DNA from: Ceratobasidium sp. AG-K
Lineage: Eukaryota; Basidiomycota; Agaricomycetes; Cantharellales; Ceratobasidiaceae
Assembly: GCA_037039685.1 (NCBI GenBank)
Contig: JAWNGF010000011.1
Location: 1,426,001-1,490,000 of the forward strand
Direction: 5' to 3'
DNA: 64,000 nt
Below, in pieces: positions 41,191 through 52,521 of this stretch. Position numbers and translations under genes: made by a program. Under the pieces are notes generated by a model, which made no database searches, was not told the DNA's origin, and saw only the letters and a list, made by a program, of their open reading frames with translations. Positions within the stretch are counted from its first letter, which is position 1. Every line of letters starts with the position of its first letter.

Positions 41191-42211
41191 ATGTCCCTAC
41201 CACCTCTCCCACCCATCCAATCCGCCGCACTCCGGAAACAGGCATTCACGGACATTTCGGTTTATCGCCTGTCGGCAGACCCTGGCGCCCCAGAACTTGA
41301 TCGAGTAGGTAGTCGGGGCGTTTCTTGGCATGGTTCGGCCCCGAGGCCGACGGCGTTCCATTTCCTTATTCTTTCTCGTTTCTGTGCTCGTGGTTGGAAA
41401 CCAGCAGTTTCAAGTTACGCCTCTATCTAATTCATTCCTATTTTTACTTCTGGGGTTGCGCTGTACGTCCTGGCTGTGCGCTGCGCTCACCAATTAAACT
41501 GCGCTCGGCGTATACGTTCCGTCTGACCATTACATAGGTTGAAAACACCGACAATAACAGGCTGTCCTTTCTTGGTCGGGCAGCCATCGACTATGCACTC
41601 GTCTCGCCCCCACCCGACCTTGACGACCAACTCGCGTCCCTCGCCCGTTCGTATGACATTATCCAACACCTCCACGTAGCCTGGCGTGGATCGACCAGCC
41701 CCGCACTCGCACAAGCCGAAGCCACACGACTCATGGAAGCCTACATCGGCGCGCTCATCCTCGAATCTGAGTCCCCCGCACTCGAATTCATCCGCGCACT
41801 CTTTCATCTCTCACCCAAACCCCCAACTATCCAATCAGAGCCGTTGCCACCCCCGCCGACGGGCCAGCTACACGATCTTGCCACGCGATCCGGGATCCAG
41901 CTCGAATGGGATGACCGAGCGGAAGGAGAACGACATGCCCAAGATTGGATATCAGACATATCACGTGAGTCGGGTTCGATTCAGTCATGCTTCTGGAATG
42001 CGGGTGTCACCATCCGCAGAAATTTCGCTTCCCGTTTTTAAACTTTACGCTTGGCTTGGCGAATTCTCATGGTGGTTTAGTGAAAGATAAAAGGACGGGT
42101 CGTGCGTGGCCTTGCGTCGCGCGTGGGGTCGGCAAGACAAAGAAACTGGCGAGGGCGGATGCGGCGATAACGGTTCTGATGATGTGGGACCAGATGGGGT
42201 TTTCCAAGTGA
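41191..42211 (+). CDS. RNase III-like (catalytically degenerate) plus dsRNA-binding domain protein
   Basis: Three exons: 41191-41302 (MSLPPLPPIQSAALRKQAF, ending ELDR), about 41538 to 41971, and about 42084-42211 (stop TGA). With the 112-bp second intron (GTGAGT to TTTAG) the reading joins WISDIS to LKDKRTGRAWPC in phase. Residues ~20-150 resemble an RNase III domain: the signature usually written NERLEFLGDAVL reads NNRLSFLGRAAI, so two catalytic acids are lost. Later, MEAYIGALIL keeps its Glu. The C-terminus is a dsRBD (LHDLATRSGIQLEW, then GVGKTKKLARADAA). It may be a structural RNA-binding protein, as with mitochondrial ribosomal RNase III-like proteins; Dicer-like cleavage is unlikely. 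Role inferred. Confidence 0.7.
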
Positions 42212-42508
42212 TTTCGGGAGTGTTATCGGCGAGATACCCGGCGTCGGAATTCACCTATGTATCTTCCACGCATATCCGGCATGGATCTACCACATGAACG
42301 AAATCTCGTGCCTGACTTTGCGTGATTGCTTGGCGCTGGTTTCGCTTGGAACGATGCCTGTTTGAAAACAAGGTTAGAGCGTAATCGAGGCAACCTGATC
42401 GAGATACGATTCTCGCGCTTGGTTGCACAGCAACGAAAAAGCGCTTGGCAGCCAGCTTCATGACGACACCGATTAGACGTTCATTACATTCATTCTAGAA
42501 CAGGTACA
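42212..42508. other. Short convergent intergenic region
   Basis: Just under 300 bp between the dsRBD gene stop and the LSG1 stop. It holds both 3' UTRs. Nothing else seen. Confidence 0.4.
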
Positions 42509-44884
42509 TCAGTCATACCCCTTGCCACTTCTTTGCTTGGCTCGTTTGTTGCCTTTGTTGTGTCGCTTTCCCTTTACCGAGGCTTCGTCGGTTTTGGAGC
42601 CAGGTAGAGCTCGTCCGTCGTCACCCACTGCGTTTTGGTGGGGAAATGCGGTGGATCGTACAAATGCCTTGCCGCCCTTGACAAATGCGTTCGAGGCCAG
42701 CTCGTTCCCGGGTTCGAAAAACTCCCGATCGAGAACTTTGCCAGCCCCCGTCCCAGCGTTTGGAGTTTCGCTAGTGGCAGGAACCGGGTCGATGAATGTA
42801 TCAGCGTTTTTGCCTACTCGGGTGACGGGCGCCATTTTCTTTCCCGTGGCGGCAAGTCGTTCGAGTGCGAGCTGTCGTGCACGAGTATTGAATACGTCTT
42901 CGTCAATTCCTGGGGGAGGATGGCTGAACAAGAGTTTGCCAGCGACATAGTCTTTGAGGATGTATCGTGCTGCGCGTGCCTCGTCGGGAAGACCTTGACC
43001 TGCACGGGCAAAACCACGAGCGACTGCGCAATGTTAGCCAATGTCAATTAGTATATGCGAAACTTACTGGCATAAGAAATCAAAAGATCCTCAGCAGTGA
43101 CATGTTCCCCGTCGCCATCCCCACCATCTTCCTCCCCACGACACCGTATGCGCAGCCCGTATGTTCCTTCGAGAATGCCCCGAGGAACCCGGCGTACGAC
43201 CAGTCCAATTGGTCCTATATACTCTCGCATTTGGTCGATCGGAAGCACACCATCGCAGACCAGGGCCGCCTTGGTCGTTGCAAACTGGGGAAACACCAAC
43301 CCCGGGCAATCGCATAATAAGATAGCTGGCGAGAGATGAATCGTCTGAAAGTGCTTGGTCTTTCCGGGGGTGGATGATACGGATACTTTCTTCTCGCCGA
43401 GGAGCGCATTGATTGTGCTCGATTTTCCAACGTTAGGGTATCCGACCAATCCGACGACAAGCTTCGAAGGAGCTGGGGTCACGGCTGTGGCAAATGCTAT
43501 GAAACGGGCCGAGAATCAATCACAGCGTGGGAAGAGGTAGAAACGTGATGGTGCTGACTGGATAGATCCGGCGCCGAGCTCAAGAATAGTTCTTCGAGCT
43601 CCAAGACAGAGAGAACGCGTGTTCGAGGGTCGTCTGCCTCACTTGCGTCGACGGGCAGGTGGTGAGGATCGAGGTCGGCCGATGTGTCTGAGTGTGGAGC
43701 TGGTTCCTCGTCTGCTGATTCGTTGACTTGGGCGTCATCTTCCGACTCTGTTTCGGGTTCTCCGCTTTCGTCAGTGGCTTCGTTCCCAGGCCGAGCAGCC
43801 TCTTCAGCGAGCCGCTTGGCTTCTTGCAATGCCTTGGCATTTGCAGCAGAAAAGAATGCAAACTGTATGCCTTCCTTCTCAAAGTGGTCTGCCCATGCAC
43901 GCCTGCGGGTGATCTCGTGAGAGATGTAGACAAATACAACGGGCTTCTCACCTTTGATCAGCGGTCAAGAGGTCAGCCTTGTTGACGAGCAATAAACACC
44001 GACGAAGGCCTTTAGATCCTGAACCTTTCTCCCCCTCGGGACCCTCGACGTCATGAACGTATGAGTCTAAATCCGCACAGCGGAATCGCAACGGATTGCG
44101 GGCGTCGACAATCTGGACCACGAGGTGGGCTCGTTCGAGCACACGCCATAGCTGTCGCCACACGGCAATGTTACGCTCAAACGGAGTTAGAAGAAAGTTT
44201 TCAGCTTCTTGTAACCTATAGCATATCAGTAATGAATAATAGAAAACATAGGGGCACCTACTGCGCAATGCTTCTTCTCCACTCTAAAAAGGCCTCACGC
44301 TCTTGACGTTCGAGCTGGGACGTCGTGAGATCGCGGGTCCACGGAGGTCTGGACACAAGTCAGATGGTAGAGCATACATTGTGTGAGAAACTCGCCTGCG
44401 GGGTACACGGAGCCTATCCTTGTTCTGGGCATGGCGCTGCAGGGTAGCCTTTTCCTCTTGTGTGGATAATAGATAGGGATTATTACCCAAGGAGTTGACG
44501 TTGGTATTCTGTATTATGGTGATATTCTGTCGCTCTGAGATCTGGATTTGTAAGGCAGATTTTCGTAATTCTGTGTGGCGTACCAGCGGTAAATTCTTTC
44601 CCAGCCAATTGGGCAGTATTCAAGAACTCGTCGAGATTTCGCTCCTGGGTAATGGATTGGAGACCTGTATCGAGGTCTGTTGTGTACTATGGCTCGCTCA
44701 GTCGAATAATAGCCACTTTGCTCAAGAACCGCACCTTGTCTGTGTCTTCCCGAGCGGTCCGAGCGTCCTTGACTTTCCTATTAATAATAGCCCGCCCGAG
44801 GCCGACTTGGTTACGATTGTTCTTTGGAGGTGCCTATCGAGTCCTTTAGTGTGGTAGATCACCTGGTTGATGGGATATTACCAT
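42509..44884 (-). CDS. LSG1: LSG1, circularly permuted GTPase of 60S ribosome biogenesis
   Basis: Cytoplasmic Lsg1 releases the export adaptor Nmd3 from pre-60S subunits. The start codon (44884-44882) is the whole coding part of exon 1. A 48-bp intron (GTAATA..GATAG) separates it from exon 2 (APPKNNRNQVGLGRAIINRK). GTPase motifs appear in permuted order: G4 NKADLLT, then G1 GYPNVGKSST, G2 region SVSSTPGKTKHFQT, G3 DCPGLVFP. Also LTPFERNIAVWRQLWRVLERAHLVVQIVDARNP, typical of the family, split here by nothing. An acidic insert (ESEDDAQVNESADEE) lies between G4 and G1. The C-terminus is basic (KGKRHNKGNKRAKQRSGKGYD), as expected for a ribosome-binding tail. Introns near 43970, 43500, 43060 and others are short. 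Confidence 0.92.
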
Positions 44885-45029
44885 GACGCAAGTGTCGGAG
44901 AGGTCCAGAAGATGGCGGGAAATCTTATGCGGTGCTCACGTGAGTCGAAGGCCAAACAAGTCCGATCACCGTCAAACGTCCACCACCGACTGAAACTTCC
45001 GAGTTTTGCTTTTCCTCTCATCTTGCACA
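44885..45029. promoter_or_regulatory. Divergent promoter of LSG1 and the small C2H2 gene (145 bp)
   Basis: The start codons are 145 bp apart on opposite strands, so the promoters must be shared or overlapping. No TATA box recognised. Confidence 0.5.
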
Positions 45030-45449
45030 ATGTCGAACACCGCCTCGCTTTCCTTGCCACCGCATTTGAAGGCCGTTCCTGCTCTACCCGACAGTAAATA
45101 ATCTTCAATATCATTCAGTCAGTTCTCCGGGGGTTGACCCGCTTGTGATCCTAGTTCAGACGACAGAGGAAGATTTGAAGAATATGGTGGGACGGACGTC
45201 AACTCCAGAAGAGTATGCGCGTGATAATATTTTATGGTGCACTTGATATTTATGTCTGATAGTACGCCTATCTACATCTGCACCATGGAGGGTATGTATA
45301 TGGGCTTGCCGATTTCGGAGAGACACTAATCTGAGTTGCCTATAGGCTGCAACAAGCTATTTCCCTCTCGCGAGCGTCTCGGTGGGCACCGAAAACGAGA
45401 TCATGGTTCAGACGACGCGACAAATAGCGTCCTGACTTGGAACGAATAG
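45030..45449 (+). CDS. Small C2H2 zinc-finger protein, 84 residues, four exons
   Basis: Exons 45030-45093, 45155-45212, 45263-45291 and 45346-45449 total 255 nt, with introns of 61, 50 and 54 bp, all GT..AG and phase-consistent. Each exon is too short to stand out as an ORF. The protein starts MSNTASLSLPPHLKAV. It carries one finger (C-x4-C-x12-H-x4-H: YICTMEGCNKLF, then GGHRKRDHG) and ends VLTWNE. The single finger with a short tail suggests nucleic-acid or protein binding; I do not know the family. The coherent splicing makes it a credible gene. Confidence 0.68.
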
Positions 45450-45958
45450 TCTAGAGTTTGCCTGGATCCCATACTGATTAGACCCTGCTTGCTCGCTTCC
45501 ATCACTTCCATCTCATGTCGACCCCCTCCGCTATTGAATCTTGTATTATAGCAGTGCTATCGGGAAACACCACTTTTACTACATCCCTTGGAGCTTTTGA
45601 GACCGTGTTCGCCATTGCACCGGCCCGGCAATTTTGTCTACTTTGGTAGTGGCACAAGTTTGTCGATCGGATTGTGAGCCGGCGCGTTTGCGGTTTCTTG
45701 GAGCGGGACGAGAACGTGCGTCTCTCCAGACCACGGACGGACGACGGAGCCCAGAGATCAAAACCCAGCGAGGCACGAGGCACTTGGTTTGACTGGGAGA
45801 AGGGCGCCAAGGGGAGCCACGGCTAGTAACGGGTGGCTTGCCATAGAGTCTGGGAAGGGATGAATCGGTACAACTAATGATGGGACAAGACATTGTGGTT
45901 GCGTAATGTCCATCTAGCTTGGTGATCAGGTAAATTTAAGAGTCGTATCGAGGGCCAG
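45450..45958. other. Intergenic stretch left of the DNA transposon
   Basis: About 500 bp with short ORFs only; nothing recognised. Confidence 0.4.
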
Positions 45959-45960
45959 TA

Positions 45961-45979
45961 CAAGAGCTGACCCACCTTT
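45961..45979 (+). repeat. Left terminal inverted repeat (partner at 49208-49226)
   Basis: 18 of 19 positions match the reverse complement of the right end. Both abut TA. Confidence 0.85.
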
Positions 45980-46356
45980 CGGCATGTTTCGGGTTAAATG
46001 CACCTGGAACCCTCACACGAGAGAATTGTGAGCTGAAAACTTGTATGATGCGAGCTAGGTGTCTCACGCACCACATGTTAGTACCACAAATATTTCTAAT
46101 CATAAGCTCGGGCGTATTTGCTGGAACATTGAAGCTATACATTTGGCCCACCTTTGAAGGCCCCCTGAGTCCGGTGATCCGAGGCGGAACATGTTCCGTT
46201 GCTTAGTCACAGGGCATCGGCACATGCGGACCGACTCGGCCGGGCAAGCTGGGTGACAGACTGGATGGTTTGCGGGTGCTCGAATTGAGAAGAATGCATG
46301 TAATTTATAAATCGAATACATACAAATAAATTTAGTACGCATCTGGGCGTTTTCAA

Positions 46357-48648
46357 TTACATTGCTGGTGGAGGAAGTGCGGGTCCGGCAACAGCCACGG
46401 GCACAGAGACATGGTCAAGAACGGGTGGCTGGTCAGGTATAAGCGGATGGTGAAGCATGGCAAGCTGATTGAGAACATCCAACTGGGCAAAACCAACCGC
46501 CTGATTCAATACACGGCGAGGAGCTCGACCGACACGGAAGAGATTTGAGTAACGGGGCAAAGACTTGAGCTCCGTGTGAGCCTCAAAGCATTCAGTTATG
46601 TTACTCAACACTTCCGCTTTCTTGAGCCCAGTAAACGGCACAGCAAGGGACGCAGCAAGGTCCCCCAATTGCTCGAGTGTCGCAGTCTTGTAGCTTTGGA
46701 GGGTGCCGGTAAACACGTAGTCGGGGTTCAGGAGCATTAGGCGACGCTTGTTCTCGATCTCCCTCGCCTTAGCATCCTTATCTGCTGTCTTTTGCGCCTC
46801 GGTCGCACGCTTGGCTTCTAGCTCACTCTTGTACGCATTAAACGCAGCCTCGGTCTCCGGGTTCGTCAAAAACCCGTGTTTCTGGAGTTTTGACGCAGCA
46901 GCGGTCTCGTCCTGGGTCTTCTTTGGCTTCTTTCGAGCCTGGATTTGCTGTCGCAGCCCTTCGTTCTCGGATCGTAATAGAGCAGCATGTGCATTGATGC
47001 TCTGGAGCTGCTCCCACATGTCGTTTGCCCGCTGCCACATCGATTCGAGGTCGCTCGAGAGACCGGCTACTTGCTGTTTCAGTGGGAGGCCATACCAATC
47101 GCCAACGAGCTGGTCCCTCACGGGCTTACGCATCAAACTCCCGGGAGTAGCCTCAGTGCATGCTGTGAATAGTGAATCAGTAACTTGTATCATGACCTAA
47201 CGGGAACTGAAGCGCAGACCTTCAGCTAAATCCTGGTCATGGGTCAAGTCTACCCCAGGTACAGTGCCCCGAACCGACAGAGGAATACCTGGATCTGGGT
47301 CACCCATATGCGTCACGAGTACATCGCCAAGCTCGATGGTTTCAAGAGGGTCTGACTGATTGGTGACTGGCTGGCTCAAGACAGGGAATGATGGTGGCAA
47401 ATGTGCAGATGTGGATGAAATCTTGCTCGGTGCGTAGTCTTCTTCGCTGAAAATGTTGGGATCAAGAGGATGTTGGCCAGCGCGTTGCCAAGCGTCCATA
47501 ACCGCTGTGGGATGCAATCCAGCCTCCCGAGCACACATATATCTTGATATTGCTGTCGCTTTACTAATTGGCTCGCCTATCACTGCGCTGTCTTCGCACA
47601 GTCGTTTCCAGGAAGCCTGGACCAGGTTGAAGATGCCAATGTCAAGAGGCTGGAGCTTGTGCGTCGTTTTTGGTGGCAGGCAAATAACGAATACGCAATT
47701 CTCGTAGGCAAGTTCCAGGATGCGCATCGAAATATGCAAACCATGTCCATCCAGGAGGAGAACAATAGGCGCGTCAGAGACTCGCCACTCGATTGCTGTC
47801 CTCAGAAATACTTTGATGAACCAGGCCTCACAAATATTGTCAGATGTCCATCCATTCTCAGTTGCAACACAACTATACAAGTAGGTATTAAATATACTAG
47901 ATCATCATAACTTGGATAAGACTCACCACCCGATTGTTTTGTCATTCCACCAGAACCCAATGTCTCCAGGTTGGTGTATAAATGTCGGCTTCATTACAAA
48001 ACCATCAGCACAGATGCATTCAATGATTGTCATCAGTTCCAGGTTGTCATGCTTCAGTTTGTATTGGGCTTTTTGCAGTAGGCCAAAAAGATGTTTCCGA
48101 CGACTTGTAGATCGCCCACCACCAATTTGAAGACCTTTCTCATCCATGTTATAGAGGTGCGCAATTGGTATGTTGTAATCTTCCATCAACTTGGTCAGCA
48201 TTTGGAAATAAGCTTCAACAGTTGGGCGATTGAATCCTGAGGCACGCCTTGGGTCAAGCTCGTATGCAAACTTGTATTTGAGCTTGCAACGATGTCAATG
48301 GAGGAAACGTCGACACCAGCGCATAGTAATCTTAACATCTGCGCCAGCAACCGATTGTGCACGTGAGAGCAATGTCTCTTTGGTCCAAGGAACACCAATC
48401 ATGCCATGAAAGATACACCAGTCAATGAGTGCATTCTCGGCTGGTGTCGAGAGGTTTTGGCGAGCCTCTTGACCTGTTCGAGCATCAGAGTGAATGCCCC
48501 AAATACGGTTTGATAGGGTGACAGGGGAAACGCGGTGTGCGTGTGCTGCTTTGGTGTAGGTGGTGTAGACCCCGTTCCGGAAGTCCTGTTGCGCCGCCCG
48601 AAAATGTGATTCGCGATCTTTGAAATCTTCCTTCTCCACTTTAGGCAT
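46357..48648 (-). pseudogene. pogo-type transposase (HTH, CENP-B-like HTH, DDD catalytic domain, C-terminal coiled coil), one in-frame stop
   Basis: The first exon (from ATG 48648) has a psq-like HTH (YTTYTKAAHAHRVSPVTLSNRIWG) and a CENP-B-type HTH (ENALIDWCIFHGMIGVPWTKETL). TGA at 48297-48295 interrupts it, but the same frame continues (KLKYKFAYELDPRRASGFN). Catalytic acids: YNMDEKGLQIG, LLLDGHGLHIS and LQPLDIGIFN, a DDD triad. Introns: GTGAGT at about 47926 to TATAG at about 47878, and GTTAGG near 47201 to CACAG near 47163. The last exon (to TAA at 46357) adds about 265 residues. It has a coiled coil (RSENEGLRQQIQARKKPKK) and a helix pair like a SAP fold (LEQLGDLAASLAVPFTGLKKAEVLSNI). The stop makes this copy non-autonomous unless read through. 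Confidence 0.83.
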
Positions 48649-49228
48649 CTCCTACATTGTATCAGCTACCCATTCTTTGTTCAGTGTAGTTTACTTACCA
48701 CAGCTGTATTGTATCTGCTCAAGTGAGGAATGCAAGCCACCTCTATGCCCTCTGACCTCATAGACACCAGCATTTAGCCAGAGGTGCATGTATATGGATT
48801 AGTCTCTTTTTCTTCCGGTACGCCACACACGGAATCAAACCGAGTTATGGTGTACGGTTGAGCATAAACAGGCAATGGAGAGCGGGCAATTCTCCTACAA
48901 TAGCTCGGATAGCAAGAAGTAAGTACATTATACATGTGTGCATACAGGTCGTTTTTATTGTGGCCATTCCATAACATTTTATTAATGACCCTGACTGACC
49001 GGAGTTTTTGTGATCTTCTGTCTTGGCCCAAATTTGGGTGTTGTATGCACCATAACTTTGCACAGATCACATATTTGCGGGTTTTTTCTGGCTCAGTCTA
49101 TAAAAAAAGCCGACTCCTAAGTTCTTGAATTTCCTCAATTTTCCACTATTGCTAGCTGGCGAGATACACGGCAGACCAACAAAGGTGGGTCCAATTTCGG
49201 CCCCATCAAAAGTGGGTCAGCTCTTGTA

Positions 49229-49507
49229 GCCAACGCTTTGGCACTGTACCTTTGTTCCAGGGCTATTGACTCCCTGGCCCCGAGCCCGCCTCGGACGAGG
49301 AACAATAGGTGTTAATGTCCGAAAAAAACATTTATTTTGAACGCAGTTTTTGTACATGTTGAATAGTTGTAATATAGACAACTCGGGGTCTGACGGGGCA
49401 TTTGTTGTGGAAGGCCGTGTTTGCTGTTGTTTGGGCCGGCAGTTAGCCGTCACCGGAGGGCTATTCGCTTGTCACCTTGACCACTGTATCCCATCCAGTC
49501 TTCGCCC
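49229..49507. other. Intergenic stretch right of the transposon
   Basis: About 280 bp, the promoter side of the first BTB gene. The transposon insertion thus lies less than 300 bp upstream of that start codon. Confidence 0.4.
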
Positions 49508-50846
49508 ATGTCCAAGAGAGTCTCGCTCTCTCGAGCCAGCTCCATGAGATCCACAACGGCACCAATATGCCTCAGGGATGATTCTTATTATTTTCAGGAC
49601 GGAAATGTGGTCCTACTGGTGGCAAATGTCTTATTTCGAGTAGGTAGTGCTCGCCCATATTATTCCAGAAATATTGGAACTAACGATACAATAGCTTCAC
49701 TCCTCGTTGCTGGCACGAGAGGCCGAAATGTTCAAGAATATGTTTGCCGCACCAGTCCGCTTAGCGTCTTCCATGAGCTTAGATGCCCCAGATGGCCTCC
49801 CACCGAAGAAGGGAAAGGAAGGTAGCTGTGACGAGAATCCTATTGTTATACCACAACTTCAACCTCAACCGTTTCGGAACTTTTTGCTTGTAATCTATGG
49901 CCGGTATGTGTTCGCTATTCCTCTCACCAATCGCCGCATTTAATATCACTCTAGCCCTGGCGATAAGAGTTTTCGGTCTCTGTTTGCCGATTTCACTCGC
50001 ATGGAAGCGACGCAGGGCGTGGCAACTTTTGTTCAGCTCATCGACATTGTTGAGCTCTCGCATCGCTTCATCGCAATGGAAGTCGAATCTTGGGCTCTTT
50101 CCCAATTAAAGCGCCTCGCCGTTTTAATCGAGTCGACCAATGCATCTCCCATCAGCTCTAAATCCCATACTAAACTTCTCAACTATGCCAAACGAAACTT
50201 GGATCAAGAGCTGGTTTCCTGGACTCGAAATTGGACTCGATCATACTATTCGTGGACAATCGAGAGCCCCACTCTGGCTTCGACGACTTTTGCAACAGGC
50301 CCCATTCCCAAGATCCGGGACCAGCTAGTCCGCGAGTACAAGGCGGTTTCCGGGCAACAATCTTCCGACGCCGCCGTTTTTGGATACCTTTTTTGCCATC
50401 TTCTTAGCTTGGGCAATGACTTTTGGAAGAAGCAAGCCAGATTGACGCGAGAAGACCGTGTCACGCTGTTGGGAGCGCAAGTCGATCTCACCCCTCTTCC
50501 CCAATCAAAAATCCCCCTAGACTGGCTTGATGCCGGACGAACAGTTGACGGTCGCAACGGATTGAGAAGTGAGCTCAGACTATGCTCCGAGTGTCACTTT
50601 TCGAAATCCTGGCGTCATAATTTTGGGAATACCTTTCGGGACATGATCAACAGCAATGCGCCATTGGGAGGCGTTTTCGCCCTTGCAATACTACCCAATC
50701 GGAGGCAGAAATTCGCCGAGGAGACGAAACAGCTGACTTCGAAGACCTGTGTAAAGGGGTGTCGGGAGATTTGTCTCGGGTATGTGGATCAGAAAATGGA
50801 TGCCGTTTACACAAAGTTGGCTGGATTTTGCAAGAAAGTGGAGTAA
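49508..50846 (+). CDS. BTB/POZ domain protein, paralogue 1
   Basis: BTB domains dimerise and recruit partners such as Cul3. Exon 1 (MSKRVSLSRASS; FQDGNVVLLVANVLFR) joins across GTAGGT..ATAG to LHSSLLAREAEMFKNMFAA. After a second intron (GTATGT..TCTAG) it reads PGDKSFRSLFADF. The BTB fold thus spans the first two exons. The long last exon has FVQLIDIVELSHRFIAMEVESWALSQL (BACK-like helices) and a C-terminal part with paired cysteines (CSEC, CVKGC). The stop is at 50844-50846. It is the most diverged of three tandem paralogues, with identical intron positions. Substrate and role unknown. Confidence 0.78.
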
Positions 50847-51160
50847 TTTGTGCGTACCATATACTGGGACCCATGTACATGCACTCACTTTTTAACATCA
50901 GACCCTACTTCGAGGGATTGGCTTGGGATCGCCTATGTTTGTTATTTGTCTGGGCAAGGTTTATTCTCAAATTGTTTCCATCTATGTTCACATCTACTTT
51001 TATGTTATGGCCCTCTTTCCTTCCAATTCGAATGCCAATACGAACGATCTTGTATGCCAGCTATGTACGGTTGTATGATAGTGTTGTTTTTTTGATTGGC
51101 GCTTACCCGGAATACTTACCAATGACATGTCTTTAGTTCCATCACCAACTCGACTACACT
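50847..51160. other. Spacer between BTB paralogues 1 and 2
   Basis: About 314 bp; nothing beyond expected UTR and promoter sequence. Confidence 0.4.
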
Positions 51161-52521
51161 ATGGAAGCCTCGTTAGACGACGAGAGAGACCTTCCCTGTC
51201 AAATTATGATGGATTCACAACACTTGGGCACAGAGCTGCCGGATGCCGTGAACCCGTCCACGTCCATTCTAACTCATCCAATATATGTTCAAGACCCAGC
51301 TTTTTACTTTTCGGATGGAAGCGTAATCCTTCTCGTTGAAACCACGCTATTCAAGGTAAGGCAGTATTTGCGTTGGTCTTGGGTTATTGATGATCCTTAG
51401 GTTTCCGCAAGGTACATGCTGCGATTTTGGGGAGGGAGGCGGCAGCCTTCCAAGACCTGTCTGACCCGAGCAAGAATAGCGGCATGATACCAATCGATCT
51501 ATCCGGAGAGATTGTTTTTAGAATCCCCAACATGAAGGCCGACCATCTTCGACACTTCATGTTCATGTTCTATGGCCTGTGAGTGGATCGTAAGCTCGAT
51601 GCCTCCAGTCCTGATGACTAACCCTACCTCAGCCCCACCAACAAGGGCTATCGGAACCTAATGATTGACACTGCCGACTTTTGTCCAGTAAATAATCCCC
51701 ATTATTATTGGTATATTTATGTCGATGTTGCCGATGTTGCTAGCCGGTTTATGGCGTCCAATCTTGAAGCATGGGCTCACAAGCGGCTTCGCAAAGTTTC
51801 TAGCACTGCATACGAAGAACTCGCCCGATACTCTCTGCGTATGGAGTACCGACTTAGAGCCCTGTTGTACGCCAAAAGAACACATGACGACGAGTTGCTT
51901 ACCGACATTCGCAACGCAGCTCAACTTCATTTCGCCTGGACCTCCCAACACTCTCCTCTCTTGCCTACTCTTAACGCCAACGCTCTCGATTCTTCTCGCG
52001 AAAAACTCATTTGCCTATTCAAATACCCCAATATCCAACAAAATGATCCATCTATTTTCGGTTTTGCGTTTTGTAGTTTGCTTGCACATGGCCACGAAGT
52101 TTGGATGAACGCTGCTTCGTTATCCCGGGACGATCGAGTGATGTTCCTATTTGGACAGCTTCATTTGGCCTCACTTCCAGTATCGACTCTTGGCCTTGAG
52201 TGGCTCGGTACCCTAACTGTACAGAATCAACAGGGAAAGGGCACACCTATCGAATGCTGTTCCGAGTGCAACTTTTATGTAAAATGGGAAGCCGCATTCG
52301 GTGGTACATATCGTCAGCAGTTGTATGCCGCGACGCCGCCATTGTATGGAATAACACATCTTGCCATGCTCCCTTGCCAGCGACTTGCGTGGTTTGAGTT
52401 GATTAGAGACGATCCACCTACCTGTACAAACTCTTGTCATATCAAAGTCCTACGATTTATTGACGGATGCATTCAAGATACATATGCCCGATTGGCTACT
52501 TTTTGTAGGGATGTCGAATGA
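51161..52521 (+). CDS. BTB/POZ domain protein, paralogue 2
   Basis: Exon 1 begins MEASLDDERDLPC and contains the first BTB strands (DPAFYFSDGSVILLVETTLFK). After an intron (GTAAGG to CGCAAG) it reads VHAAILGREAAAFQDL and MKADHLRHFMFMFYG. After GTGAGT..CTCAG it reads PTNKGYRNLMIDTADF. The C-terminal ~290 residues hold WYIYVDVADVASRFMA, RLRALLYAKR and a Cys-rich tail (ECCSECNFYVKW, CTNSC) ending ATFCRDVE. It is very similar to paralogue 3 over the whole length, indicating a fairly recent tandem duplication. Confidence 0.82.

Larger units (their letters stand above)
45961..49226 (-). mobile_element. pogo/Fot1-type (Tc1/mariner superfamily) DNA transposon, complete, 3266 bp
   Basis: Terminal inverted repeats: CAAGAGCTGACCCACCTTT at 45961-45979 and its complement with one mismatch at 49208-49226. 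A TA dinucleotide flanks each end (45959-45960 and 49227-49228), the TA duplication of this superfamily. Extra subterminal copies of the GG/ACCCACCTTT word lie at about 46145-46155 (direct) and 49180-49192 (inverted). Inside is a transposase gene on the minus strand. Confidence 0.88.

Noticed and set aside
45502..45893. Minus-strand ORFs of about 100 codons
   Set aside because: Two overlapping frames of similar length with no motif; likely chance in GC-rich spacer.
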